64,000 nt of DNA. Origin: Flavobacterium aciduliphilum. GTDB taxonomy: Bacteria > Bacteroidota > Bacteroidia > Flavobacteriales > Flavobacteriaceae. The position numbers and the translations under genes were made by a program. Position 1 is the stretch's first letter. Every line of letters starts with the position of its first letter. Location of the stretch: assembly GCF_003268855.1 (NCBI RefSeq), contig NZ_QLSZ01000001.1, forward strand, positions 135,369-199,368, in the 5' to 3' direction. Positions 56,114 through 64,000 of this stretch are shown one piece after another. Under the pieces are notes generated by a model, which searched no databases, was not told the DNA's origin, and saw only the letters and a list, made by a program, of their open reading frames with translations.

Positions 56114-56734
56114 CTATTCCTCATCTTCCCTTTCGAAGAAAAGGGGTTCAATCATGATTTTATCCGCTACAGCTTCTATACGCTCGGTGATTTGAGAACA
56201 AAAAAACAAACGTTGCGTTTTTTCTATACTTGCAGAAAGTCTTAAAATCACGGCATCCATACGTTGTTTGAAAAGTATATCGGCATCATCAACGATGAAC
56301 ATTTTTACCGTATTCATATTGAAACCCGCAGAGGAAAACAAATGATTGATTTTGTTGGGCGTTCCTATTAATATGTCTAATCCCATCGAGATGACGTTTT
56401 TATCATAATCGGTATCGCCTTTATCATGTACTCCGAAAACACTTAAATCGGTATAGGTACCGTATTTCAAAAAAAGATCTTCCATTTCGAGCACCTTTTC
56501 TTTGTTTTCTACAATGATAAGAGCACGCGTACTTTCTCCTACTGTTTTTTCCAAACGTTGGATGACATTGAGAACTATTGTTGTGGTTTTTCCTGTTCCT
56601 TCTGGCGATTGAATCACGGCATCTGCCCCACTTTTTATGGTTGAAAACGTTTCCTGTTGCATGTCATTCGCTTCAGTTAATCCGCTCTCAATAAGCGCTT
56701 GCTGTAATTTTGGATTTATTTTTTTTAATTGCAT
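56114..56734 (-). CDS. single-RecA-domain DEAD-box-like protein
   Basis: A 206-residue protein equal to only the first helicase domain: Q-motif-like GLTEANDMQQETFSTI, P-loop SPEGTGKTTTIVL, a GTPNKINHLF motif Ib segment, and VDDADIL in place of DEAD, then a variant motif III (LFFCSQIT for SAT). There is no second RecA domain, so it cannot be a standard helicase. It could be an RNA-binding or regulatory relative of DEAD-box proteins. The same length is conserved enough (intact start and stop, 77 nt from the next gene) that a truncation within this strain is not evident. Confidence 0.75.
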   Translation of the reverse strand: MQLKKINPKLQQALIESGLTEANDMQQETFSTIKSGADAVIQSPEGTGKTTTIVLNVIQRLEKTVGESTRALIIVENKEKVLEMEDLFLKYGTYTDLSVFGVHDKGDTDYDKNVISMGLDILIGTPNKINHLFSSAGFNMNTVKMFIVDDADILFKQRMDAVILRLSASIEKTQRLFFCSQITERIEAVADKIMIEPLFFEREDEE

Positions 56735-56751
56735 TTTTTCTAGTAAATAGT

Positions 56752-56811
56752 AATTGGTGAAAAGTGATTAGCAAAGACTTTTTACTAATAACTTTTCACT
56801 AATCACTTAAA
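56752..56811 (-). repeat. GTGATTAG/CTAATCAC word repeat in a gene leader
   Basis: AGTGATTAG lies at the left end and CTAATCACTT at the right end, with ACTTTTTACTAAT and ACTTTTCACTAAT between, so both direct and inverted pairings are possible. It lies between the NtrC-like gene stop and the helicase-like start and shares words with 16856-16885. Confidence 0.6.
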
Positions 56812-57975
56812 TTATTTGCTTGCGAACAACTTCACATCCAATTCAGAAATTTCGGTTCCACCCAATATAATCAAGCGTTCTACTACATTTCTTAATTCAC
56901 GTATGTTTCCTGTCCAATCGTATTCTTGTAATAACTTGATGGCTTCTTTAGAAAATGATTTTTGCGCATTTCCTTGTTCTTCGGCAATTTTTGAGGCAAA
57001 ATGTTCGACGAGCAAAGGAATGTCATCTCGGCGGTCATTCAAAGCTGGAACATTAATTAATATTACAGCTAATCTGTGGTACAAATCTTCACGAAAACGT
57101 CCTTCTTCAATTTCCTTTTTCAAATCTTTATTGGTAGCGGCAATTACTCGTACATTAACTTTAATATCTTTTTCAGCACCCACTCTTTGAATCAGGTTTT
57201 CTTGCAAAGCACGAAGCACTTTTGCTTGAGCTGCCAAACTCATGTCGCCAATTTCATCCAGAAATAAAGTGCCTCCATCGGCGGCTTCAAATTTTCCAGC
57301 ACGGTCTTTCACTGCCGAGGTAAAAGCGCCTTTGATATGTCCAAACAATTCGCTTTCAATCAATTCAGAAGGGATTGCCGCACAATTGACTTCAATAATT
57401 GGTGCATCGGCACGCTCACTTTTTTGGTGTAATTGGTGTGCTACCAATTCTTTTCCGGTTCCATTGGGGCCTGTAATTAAAACTCTAGCATCCGTTTGAG
57501 CCACCTTCTCAATCATTTGCTTGATGTGATTAATTGGTTCTGAATTTCCAATCATCTCATAATTCTTACTGACTTTTTTCTTAAGAATTTTATTTTCAAC
57601 AACCAATTGCTTTTTGTCTAAAGCGTTGCGAACGGTATTCAATAAACGATTTAAATCGGGTGGTTTTGAGATATAATCAAAGGCTCCTAAACGCATGGTA
57701 TTGATAGCGGTTTCCATATCACCATGACCTGAAATCATTACAATAGGAATTTCAGGTTTGATTTTTTTTACGGCTTCTAAAAGTTCTTCACCGTCCATTT
57801 TGGGCATTTTGATGTCACACAAAACCAAATCATAGTCGGCATTTTTAATTTTTTCTAAACCTTGAACGCCGTCTTCTGCCTCTTCTACTTGGTAAGCTTC
57901 ATTTTCTTCAGAAAGTATCTTCACTAAAACCCTTCTAATAGACGCTTCGTCTTCTATGATAAGTATTTTTGACAT
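56812..57975 (-). CDS. NtrC-family sigma-54 activator-type regulator lacking the DNA-binding domain
   Basis: A 387-residue protein: receiver domain (1-120, with phospho-site in LVLCDIKMPKMDG) and AAA+ domain (about 140-375, with Walker A GPNGTGKELVAHQLH and GGTLFLDEIGDMS). The sigma-54 contact loop reads GAFTSA (216-221) instead of the usual GAFTGA. The protein ends NVVERLIILGGTEISELDV with no Fis-type HTH, which normally adds 60 residues. It may act without specific DNA binding, or may have another function. A word-repeat leader lies upstream. Confidence 0.85.
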   Translation of the reverse strand: MSKILIIEDEASIRRVLVKILSEENEAYQVEEAEDGVQGLEKIKNADYDLVLCDIKMPKMDGEELLEAVKKIKPEIPIVMISGHGDMETAINTMRLGAFDYISKPPDLNRLLNTVRNALDKKQLVVENKILKKKVSKNYEMIGNSEPINHIKQMIEKVAQTDARVLITGPNGTGKELVAHQLHQKSERADAPIIEVNCAAIPSELIESELFGHIKGAFTSAVKDRAGKFEAADGGTLFLDEIGDMSLAAQAKVLRALQENLIQRVGAEKDIKVNVRVIAATNKDLKKEIEEGRFREDLYHRLAVILINVPALNDRRDDIPLLVEHFASKIAEEQGNAQKSFSKEAIKLLQEYDWTGNIRELRNVVERLIILGGTEISELDVKLFASK

Positions 57976-57984
57976 AGTTTTTTA

Positions 57985-58028
57985 TTTAACCGCAAAGTTC
58001 GCAAAGTTTTTCACAAAGTTCGCAAAAA
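57985..58028 (-). repeat. GCAAAGTTC word repeat in the NtrC-like leader
   Basis: Three copies of the word CGCAAA (two as part of GTTCGCAAA) and two of CAAAGTTCGCAAA in 44 nt, directly in front of the start codon at 57975. Similar Bacteroidota intergenic strings are familiar to me but their function is unknown. Confidence 0.55.
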
Positions 58029-58048
58029 TCCAAAATTGTTATTCTATT

Positions 58049-58115
58049 AGCCCTGATTGAAGGGAAAAACATCCCGATTTTTTATCGGGATTTTTGGAAT
58101 GAAAGCAGGAATAAG
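58049..58115 (+). ncRNA. candidate structured RNA, copy 2
   Basis: AGCCCTGATTGAAGGGA at the start and GCAGGAATAAG at the end match the ends of 20019-20093; the middle is replaced by a terminator-like hairpin CATCCCGAT/ATCGGGAT with a T-run. It lies on the forward strand between two reverse-strand genes, so it would be its own transcript. The family is unconfirmed. Confidence 0.4.
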
Positions 58116-58146
58116 GATTACTGATAAAGCCCTACCCTTTCGCTCA

Positions 58147-59454
58147 TTAATATTTCAACCATTTATAAAGTTCTTTCCATGTTGGTTTCTTTCCGTACAT
58201 GAGAATCCCTACACGATAGATTTTGGATGCAAACCATACCACACCAAGAAACGTACCAAAAAGAATCGTCATCGATAAAACTATTTGCCACCAAGGCACC
58301 CCAAATGGAATTCGCATCAACATGACAATTGGTGAGGTGAGCGGAATCATAGAAAATACTGTAGCAACTGTTCCGTGAGGATCGTTCATTACTGTAAAAA
58401 ACCCAATGTAAACGCCCAGAATTAAAGGCATGATGATAGGTAATAAAAATTGTTGTGAATCGGTTTCATTATCAACTGCCGCTCCAATAGAGGCATAAAA
58501 CGAGCTGTAAAGGAAATAACCTCCTATGAAATAAATAATAAATGAGATTAAAATTGTTGCGATGGGTAAGTTCCATATCTCTTTAAGATACATTTGAATA
58601 TCGACATTCATTCCTTTTTGAGCCATTTCCATAGCTTGATGTGCCTGAGCAGCACTTCCGCCCCCTACTTGAATTCCAAATACCGAGGATAGGATAACCA
58701 TGGCAGAGATTCCCAAGATAGCCCAAATTAAGAATTGAAGTATTCCTGCTAAAGAAGTCCCTATAATTTTTCCCATCATCAATTGGAAAGGTTTCACAGA
58801 GGAAATAATGACTTCAATAATGCGCGATGTTTTTTCTTCAATGACACTTCGCATTACCATATTGCCATAAATCACGATGAACATCATTATTAAATATCCA
58901 AAAGCACCGCCTATTCCAATTTTAATTTCATTCAATCCTTTTAAAGCTTCTTCTCCCGAAGCTTTTTCAAGATTAATATCCACTTCAGCTTTGGCATTAT
59001 TTATTTTCAAAGTATCCAAACCTACTCTTTGAAAATTTTCTGCCGTTATTTTCTTTGCAATAATGTCTTCCAAATCTTCAATAAACATGACACTCGGGCT
59101 ATCATTAGATATGTATTGAATCTTTTTCTCTAGCGACACATTATTAGTATCGTTTGGAATGACTAAAAGTCCTTCATAGCTTTTACTAACGATACTGTCT
59201 TTTAGGATTTTTAAATCAACTTTTGAAAAATCAACATATTTGTATTCCTCATCGCTCTTAAATTCATTTACAAATCTCCCTGTTTCATCATGAATGGCTA
59301 TGGTTTTCATGTCGGCTTTCATTTGACTTAAATAACCGACAAAAACGCCAATTCCAACAAAAAGAAGCGGACTCAAAAATGTCATGACAATAAACGATTT
59401 GTTTCGTACTTTGGCAATAAATTCCCTTTTTATGATTAGAAGTAGTTTGCTCAT
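58147..59454 (-). CDS. ABC-2 type transporter permease (NatB-like)
   Basis: A 435-residue protein: N-terminal membrane helix (about 20-40), a large extracytoplasmic domain (45-180), then five or six membrane helices from 190 to 410 with the conserved VIEEKTSRIIEVIISSVKPFQLMMGKIIGTS segment. It pairs with the ATPase gene 84 nt upstream. The family exports sodium, lipids or antibiotics; the substrate here is unknown. A GATTATTAGATTATTGG word repeat lies in its leader. Confidence 0.88.
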   Translation of the reverse strand: MSKLLLIIKREFIAKVRNKSFIVMTFLSPLLFVGIGVFVGYLSQMKADMKTIAIHDETGRFVNEFKSDEEYKYVDFSKVDLKILKDSIVSKSYEGLLVIPNDTNNVSLEKKIQYISNDSPSVMFIEDLEDIIAKKITAENFQRVGLDTLKINNAKAEVDINLEKASGEEALKGLNEIKIGIGGAFGYLIMMFIVIYGNMVMRSVIEEKTSRIIEVIISSVKPFQLMMGKIIGTSLAGILQFLIWAILGISAMVILSSVFGIQVGGGSAAQAHQAMEMAQKGMNVDIQMYLKEIWNLPIATILISFIIYFIGGYFLYSSFYASIGAAVDNETDSQQFLLPIIMPLILGVYIGFFTVMNDPHGTVATVFSMIPLTSPIVMLMRIPFGVPWWQIVLSMTILFGTFLGVVWFASKIYRVGILMYGKKPTWKELYKWLKY

Positions 59455-59538
59455 TTTTAAGATTATTAGATTATTGGATAAAGACTTCTCGATTTTTACG
59501 AGGTTACATGTAAAAACTTAACCGTCTTTTCTACCCAT

Positions 59539-60459
59539 CTATTGGGTTACTGTTTGAATAAAAATATCATTTACACTCGGAATTTTCTCCATAAAATGAG
59601 TTACTTGACCACGAGCAATTAATATGTTTAATAATTCGTTTGGCGTGGCTGTTCCTAAATTGATTTCAAGTTTCAACTCGTCATTTAACGATTTAAAATC
59701 TGTTTGAGAGAGTGTAAATTTCTGAGATAAATCATACATCAACCCTTCAATATTATCGCTCAAAATACCAACTTCATAGCTATTGGTTCTGAATTGTTTC
59801 TTTACATCGATTACTTTTCCTTCAATTAGTTTGTTGGACTTATGAATCAATGCGATATAATCACACATTTCTTCTACGCTTTCCATGCGATGTGTAGAGA
59901 ATATTACTGAAGTTCCCTGACGATTCAACTCAATGATTTCGTCTTTAATCAAATTGGCATTTACTGGGTCAAATCCAGAAAAAGGTTCGTCTAGAATTAA
60001 TAATTTAGGTTTATGCAAAACCGTTACTACAAACTGGATTTTCTGAGCCATTCCTTTGGACAATTCCTGAATTTTTTTGTTCCACCAGCCTTTGATTTCG
60101 AGTCGTTCAAACCAATAATCCAATTGTACTTTGGCTTCTTGTTTGGACAATCCTTTCAATTGAGCCAAATACAAACACTGTTCGCCTACTTTCATGGTTT
60201 TATACAAACCTCTTTCTTCTGGCATATAGCCAATATAGGCAACATGTTCTGGTTTAAGTGGCTCACCATCAAGAATAACTTCACCACTATCGGGCATTGT
60301 TATTTGATTGATAATTCTAATTAGAGAGGTTTTACCCGCACCATTTGGACCTAATAGTCCGTAGATGCTCCCATGCGGAACAGAGAGAGAAACTTCGTTG
60401 AGTGCCGTATAATCTCCATATTGTTTGAGGACTTTGTTTACTTCAAGTATATTCTTCAT
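59539..60459 (-). CDS. ABC transporter ATP-binding protein (NatA-like)
   Basis: A 306-residue protein. Walker A is LLGPNGAGKTSLIRI, the signature ELSKGMAQKIQFV, Walker B LLILDEPFSGFDP and the H-loop IFSTHRMES. The last 85 residues form the C-terminal domain seen in exporters of ABC-2 type. It would energise the permease encoded next on the same strand. Confidence 0.9.
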   Translation of the reverse strand: MKNILEVNKVLKQYGDYTALNEVSLSVPHGSIYGLLGPNGAGKTSLIRIINQITMPDSGEVILDGEPLKPEHVAYIGYMPEERGLYKTMKVGEQCLYLAQLKGLSKQEAKVQLDYWFERLEIKGWWNKKIQELSKGMAQKIQFVVTVLHKPKLLILDEPFSGFDPVNANLIKDEIIELNRQGTSVIFSTHRMESVEEMCDYIALIHKSNKLIEGKVIDVKKQFRTNSYEVGILSDNIEGLMYDLSQKFTLSQTDFKSLNDELKLEINLGTATPNELLNILIARGQVTHFMEKIPSVNDIFIQTVTQ

Positions 60460-60589
60460 TTAAATTCCAAATTTTTTAAAATGCAATTTCCAATTATTTA
60501 AATTGATTTTTGAACTTGCCATTGCTAGTAACATTGAATTGGTAAAAGTAAAGAATTAGTACTAATTACAAAGGATTTGTTACAAAAAA

Positions 60590-60616
60590 CCCACCCTTAT
60601 TAAAAACAAGGATGGG
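60590..60616 (-). terminator. intrinsic terminator of the grpE-dnaJ operon
   Basis: CCCACCCTT and AAGGATGGG form a 9-bp stem including one G-U pair. On the reverse strand the hairpin is followed by a T-run. It lies 68 nt past the dnaJ stop. Confidence 0.75.
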
Positions 60617-60683
60617 AAAAATTGCTATGAAAAAGAAATTACTTGTTTCCAAGTAATAATCAAATGTAAGAAAAATATTTTTA

Positions 60684-61805
60684 TTATGAAAACATATCTT
60701 TAACTTTTTCAAAAAAAGATTTGTCACTTTTTTCAGGATTAGGGATAAAGTTAGCGTCATTTAAAGATTTTTCAAAAAACTGACGTTGTTCTTTTGTCAA
60801 TGTTTTTGGAGTCCAAACATTAACATGAACTAATAAATCCCCACTTCCATAACTGTTTAAACTAGGGATTCCCTTCCCTTTTAAACGTAAAATTTTACCC
60901 GACTGAATTCCCTCTTCCAATTTGATTCTAACTTTACCGTTCACAGTATCTATTTCTTTTGACACTCCTAGAGCAGCTTCTGCAAAACTAATATACAAAT
61001 CAAAGTGAAGATTTTCACCTTCTCTTTTTAGAAAGTCATGTTCGAGTTCCTCAACGGCCACAATTAAATCTCCCGCAACACCATTGCCTGGTGCATCATT
61101 TCCTTTTCCTGTAACTTTTAATTGCATTCCATCAACGACTCCAGCAGGAATTTTTATGGAAACTGTTTCGTCCTCAAGAATCATTCCGTAGGCATCTGCA
61201 TTGTTAGGTTTGCTTTCTATGGTTTGTCCCGCACCTCCACAAACATGACAAGTTGTAGCCGTTTGCATACGTCCCAGAATGGTATTGGTTACTTTCAACA
61301 CCTGACCCTGACCGTTACATGTAGGACATGTTTTATATTTTACGCCTGGCGCTTGTATTTTACGTTTTACCTTAACTTTTTTCTCCACACCATTAGCAAT
61401 TTCCTCTAAGGTTAATTTAACCTTAATTCTCAAATTGCTTCCTTTCACTCTTCGTTGCCCCCCTGAAGAGCCTCCAAATCCACCGAAACCACCTCCTCCA
61501 AAGGCACTTCCAAAGATATCACCAAATTGACTGAAGATATCATCCATATTCATGTGATGTCCACCGCCAAAACCACCAGCTCCATCGAAAGCTTGGTGCC
61601 CATATTGATCGTAACGGGCTTTTTTATCGGGGTCACTTAACACTTCGTATGCTTCAGCAGCCAATTTGAAATTTTCTTCCGCTTCTTTATTGCCTGGATT
61701 CTTATCAGGATGGAACTCTATCGCTTTCTTACGATAGGCTTTTTTAATTTCTTCTGGTGTCGCACTTTTTGTGATACCTAATATTTCGTAAAAATCTTTT
61801 TTCAT
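60684..61805 (-). CDS. dnaJ: chaperone DnaJ with a reduced zinc domain
   Basis: A 373-residue protein: J domain (1-70, HPD in FHPDKNPG), Gly/Phe region (75-115) and C-terminal domains. The zinc region has only two CxxCxGxG motifs, CPTCNGQG and CHVCGGAG, which correspond to the inner pair. The places of the outer motifs read [10 protein letters not shown] and [10 protein letters not shown] without cysteines, so zinc centre I is missing. It is 49 nt downstream of grpE and works with DnaK, whose gene is not in the window. Confidence 0.93.
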   Translation of the reverse strand: MKKDFYEILGITKSATPEEIKKAYRKKAIEFHPDKNPGNKEAEENFKLAAEAYEVLSDPDKKARYDQYGHQAFDGAGGFGGGHHMNMDDIFSQFGDIFGSAFGGGGFGGFGGSSGGQRRVKGSNLRIKVKLTLEEIANGVEKKVKVKRKIQAPGVKYKTCPTCNGQGQVLKVTNTILGRMQTATTCHVCGGAGQTIESKPNNADAYGMILEDETVSIKIPAGVVDGMQLKVTGKGNDAPGNGVAGDLIVAVEELEHDFLKREGENLHFDLYISFAEAALGVSKEIDTVNGKVRIKLEEGIQSGKILRLKGKGIPSLNSYGSGDLLVHVNVWTPKTLTKEQRQFFEKSLNDANFIPNPEKSDKSFFEKVKDMFS

Positions 61806-61854
61806 TATTCGTATTTATAAAACATAGACAAGTAACAACCTGTCCTAAAAGATA

Positions 61855-62403
61855 TTATTGTCCAATTACAACTTTCGGGAAACGAATAATTTTGTCTCCC
61901 AATTTGTACCCTTTTTCAATCACATCAACGATTTTCCCTTTCAAATCGTCTGATGGAGCAGGAATTTGAGTGATTGCTTCTGCAAAATCAGCATCAAATG
62001 AATCTCCACTTTTAACGTCAACTTCTTCCAACCCTTTAGAAACTAAGGTGGTTTTTAGCTTTTCATGAATCAATTCAACCCCCTTCAAAAGCACTTCATC
62101 CTCTGATTTTGAAATTTGAGCCAAGGCTCTATCAAAATCATCCAATACTGGCAACATGGCTTGTAACACTTCTTGATTGGCCGTTTTGAATAAGTCTATT
62201 CGTTCTTTAGCGGTGCGTTTTTTGTAATTTTCAAACTCAGCAAAAAGGCGTAAAAACTTATCTTTTTCTTTCGCTAATTCTTCTTCTAATTTTTGTTCTG
62301 CTGTCAATTCTTCGGCGGTTTCAACCTCTCCAACCACTGCCTCCTCATTTGGAGTTACCACTTCATTATCCAAGACCTCTTTTTCTGAATTTTCAGTACT
62401 CAT
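61855..62403 (-). CDS. grpE: nucleotide exchange factor GrpE
   Basis: A 182-residue protein from the ATG at 62403; the open frame extends 25 codons upstream into the promoter region and that part is not coding. The N-terminus is acidic and probably coiled-coil, followed by KDKFLRLFAEFENYKKRTAKER and the C-terminal beta domain VLEKGYKLGDKIIRFPKVVIG written here with VIEKGYKLGD. It exchanges ADP on DnaK. It heads the grpE-dnaJ transcript. Confidence 0.94.
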   Translation of the reverse strand: MSTENSEKEVLDNEVVTPNEEAVVGEVETAEELTAEQKLEEELAKEKDKFLRLFAEFENYKKRTAKERIDLFKTANQEVLQAMLPVLDDFDRALAQISKSEDEVLLKGVELIHEKLKTTLVSKGLEEVDVKSGDSFDADFAEAITQIPAPSDDLKGKIVDVIEKGYKLGDKIIRFPKVVIGQ

Positions 62404-62463
62404 GTTTTTATTTTTAAAAAATTTATTGAATTTCATTCCTATTTTACAACACACATCAGTGTG

Positions 62464-62495
62464 CAAAAGTACTGCCATTTCTTTAAAAATGTCAA
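62464..62495 (-). promoter_or_regulatory. promoter of grpE-dnaJ
   Basis: On the reverse strand TTG (62495-62493), a 21-nt spacer, then TACTTTTG (62471-62464). The -33 region contains the direct repeat TGACA-ATT-TGACA (62502-62490). The leader is about 54 nt. No CIRCE or HrcA-type inverted repeat was recognised. Confidence 0.7.
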
Positions 62496-62598
62496 ATTGT
62501 CATTTATTTATTTTCCTACACTTTCAAAACAAAGATATTTTCAAAGCTAAACATTGCTTAGAACATGTAAAATTATGGGCTACTGCTGTTCCAGAACG

Positions 62599-63501
62599 TT
62601 ACAAAACATCTTGCAATGCTTTTTCTAAAGTATCAAATTGAAAAAGGAATCCATTTGTTAAGGCGCGTTTTGGAAGCACCTTTTTACTGTCAAACAACAA
62701 GCTAGACATCTCTCCAAGCACTGCCTGCATTACAAATTGAGGAATATTTGGCAACATAATTGTTTTTTTTAGAATGTTAGATATCATGCGGGTCATCTCG
62801 GCATTTGTGTTCGATTGAGGCGCTACTGCATGAACAACCCCTTGTATTTTTTTTTCTAAAACAAAACGATATAAGTTTACTAAATCCTCAATATGAATCC
62901 ACGATTGAATTTGTTTTCCCGAACCAAAACAAGCACCGACATACTTTTTAATTGGAGCTGTCATCGCCTCTAAAACACCCCCTTCTTTTGACAACACCAC
63001 GCCTGTTCGAACCAATGTTACTGAAAGTGACAACGATTGAAATTGAAGCGCTGCATGTTCCCATTGCTGAACGACATTCCCTAAAAAATCATTGGATCGT
63101 TCAGGACTTTCTTCATCATAAACCGCCACTAAACTATTAGGATAACAAGCTATTCCTGATGCTGAAATGAGATGTTTTACTTGATTGGGTTTCTTTTGAA
63201 GCAATTCAAAGAGTAGGCTTAACGAATGTACACGACTTTCTACTATTTCTTGTCGGTATTTTTTTGTCCAACGTTTTGAAATTGAAGCGCCTGCCAAATG
63301 AATGATTGCATCAACTCCCTCAATACAAGCCTCATCTAAAATTCCTTCTTTAGGATTCCAATAATACCCTTGAGCTTTTTCAAAATGTTTTATTTTTTGA
63401 CGTGATGTGGTCAAAAAAAGGACTTCATACTGATGTTGTACAAGCTGTTCGATCAACTTTTTACCAATGAGTCCTGTGGCACCTGTAAGTAATACTCTCA
63501 T
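62599..63501 (-). CDS. TIGR01777-family NAD(P)-dependent epimerase
   Basis: A 300-residue protein with the extended SDR fold: VLLTGATGLIGKKLIEQLVQH, DAIIHLAGASISKRWTKKYRQEI and SASGIACYP, where the YxxxK tyrosine motif is altered as in the TIGR01777 group. C-terminal FDSKKVLPKRALTNGFLFQF matches the DUF1731 tail of the family. Members include the eukaryotic SDR39U1 and E. coli YfcH; substrate unknown. It lies alone between the grpE promoter and a terminator. Confidence 0.9.
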   Translation of the reverse strand: MRVLLTGATGLIGKKLIEQLVQHQYEVLFLTTSRQKIKHFEKAQGYYWNPKEGILDEACIEGVDAIIHLAGASISKRWTKKYRQEIVESRVHSLSLLFELLQKKPNQVKHLISASGIACYPNSLVAVYDEESPERSNDFLGNVVQQWEHAALQFQSLSLSVTLVRTGVVLSKEGGVLEAMTAPIKKYVGACFGSGKQIQSWIHIEDLVNLYRFVLEKKIQGVVHAVAPQSNTNAEMTRMISNILKKTIMLPNIPQFVMQAVLGEMSSLLFDSKKVLPKRALTNGFLFQFDTLEKALQDVL

Positions 63502-63544
63502 GTTTTTTTATTAGTGAGTGCAAGTTACATTAATTTTGATAAAA

Positions 63545-63570
63545 AAATCCCAACTAAAACATTGGGATTT
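63545..63570 (-). terminator. intrinsic terminator of the GIN-domain gene
   Basis: AAATCCCAA and TTGGGATTT form a perfect 9-bp stem with an 8-nt loop, with A- and T-tracts on the two sides, 23 nt after the stop of the GIN-domain gene. Confidence 0.85.
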
Positions 63571-63593
63571 CCTACAACTAAAAATAAATAAAT

Positions 63594-64000
63594 CTAAAAA
63601 CTCGAAATAGATCCTCCTGAGGATTCTTCTTTAGATATGTTTTTGGGACTTCCGGCGTAATCGATAGAAGCGCCCGAATTTGCTTTTGCGATGAAGTTTA
63701 ATATCGGATGAACTTCCGTAGCGCTGCCACTTGAAGCCTCGGCTGTGACCTCATTTGCAAGTAAATCTTCCGCATGAATCTCGGCACCACTCGTAGAAGC
63801 TGTTCGAACTTTTAATGTTTTTCCTGACAACTTCATCGAACTTCCGCTCGTTGATTCTGCATAAATAACATCATACTCTAAGTCTGCCTCAATTTCGGCA
63901 CCACTTGTCGTTTCAAGGTGGATTTCAGTACTATTTAAAGCACTTTTTAAAGTACCACTTGTTTTAAGTTGCGAACCGCTTGTGGCTTCCAACCCTTCTA
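63594..64000 (-). CDS. GIN domain protein (DUF2807), C-terminal part
   Basis: The frame is open to the end of the window; the N-terminus is outside. About 135 residues of right-handed beta-helix repeats are visible: runs of short turns ending in TSGAEI, SSGSAT and NSGASI, a pattern characteristic of the putative autotransporter-adhesin head GIN domain. Such proteins are usually exported (lipid-anchored or with a signal peptide) in Bacteroidota; the function is unproven. The TTG at 63992 is not the real start. Confidence 0.8.
   Translation of the reverse strand, partial: EGLEATSGSQLKTSGTLKSALNSTEIHLETTSGAEIEADLEYDVIYAESTSGSSMKLSGKTLKVRTASTSGAEIHAEDLLANEVTAEASSGSATEVHPILNFIAKANSGASIDYAGSPKNISKEESSGGSISSF

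Noticed and set aside
62404-62478. A 25-residue N-terminal extension of GrpE
   Set aside because: It covers the leader and most of the promoter box; GrpE begins normally at the ATG at 62403.

Overview
The window reads as ordinary chromosome of a flavobacterium (Bacteroidota, Flavobacteriaceae). It is AT-rich and densely coding. Promoters fit the Bacteroidota pattern TTG-N19-21-TAnnTTTG rather than -35/-10 boxes, there is a type IX secretion (T9SS) cargo protein, and several families are typical of this group (FabV, DUF4835, DUF6913, DUF6495, a GIN-domain protein). No rRNA, tRNA, CRISPR array, transposase or phage gene was recognised.

Layout. 1-1600: end of a surface-polysaccharide cluster (sugar epimerase, membrane-anchored GH26 enzyme). 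1674-5855: a gentisate cleavage set (gentisate dioxygenase, FAH-family hydrolase, maleate isomerase) interrupted by a CreD-like membrane protein. 5920-12704: M1 peptidase, small proteins, an outer-membrane barrel gene whose start codon reads ATA, smpB and pcm. 12848-19994: a forward run of housekeeping genes (oxidoreductase, 3-hydroxyacyl-CoA dehydrogenase, DUF1015, YggS, exonuclease/GIY-YIG fusion, miaA, acyl-ACP thioesterase). 20127-34096: reverse-strand genes for a two-component system, a glycosyltransferase-CoaE fusion, a T9SS-exported FnIII protein, fabV, recN, DUF4835, coaBC, rpoZ, bamD, dapA and DUF6913. 34176-44713: a split 5'-nucleotidase, ligA, the rpsF-rpsR-rplI operon, a LytTR regulator, priA, yihY and nadC. 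44867-53320: a GlcD-type oxidase, an auxin-efflux-type carrier broken by a nonsense codon, meaB, a MATE pump, an ECF sigma/anti-sigma pair and an ABC-F ATPase. 53321-56025: an accessory island. 56114-64000: a helicase-like protein, an NtrC-like regulator, an ABC-2 exporter, dnaJ-grpE, a TIGR01777 epimerase and a partial GIN-domain gene.

The most unusual DNA is the accessory island. It holds a small methyltransferase flanked by structured non-coding DNA, a 294-bp array of fourteen 21-bp units whose two halves are inverted repeats of each other, and a lipoprotein gene bracketed by a 147-bp direct repeat copied from the DUF2007 gene. Elsewhere, short word repeats recur in the leaders of co-directional genes, and two related copies of a possible structured RNA were found.

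All family assignments come from reading motifs by eye; no database search was run.
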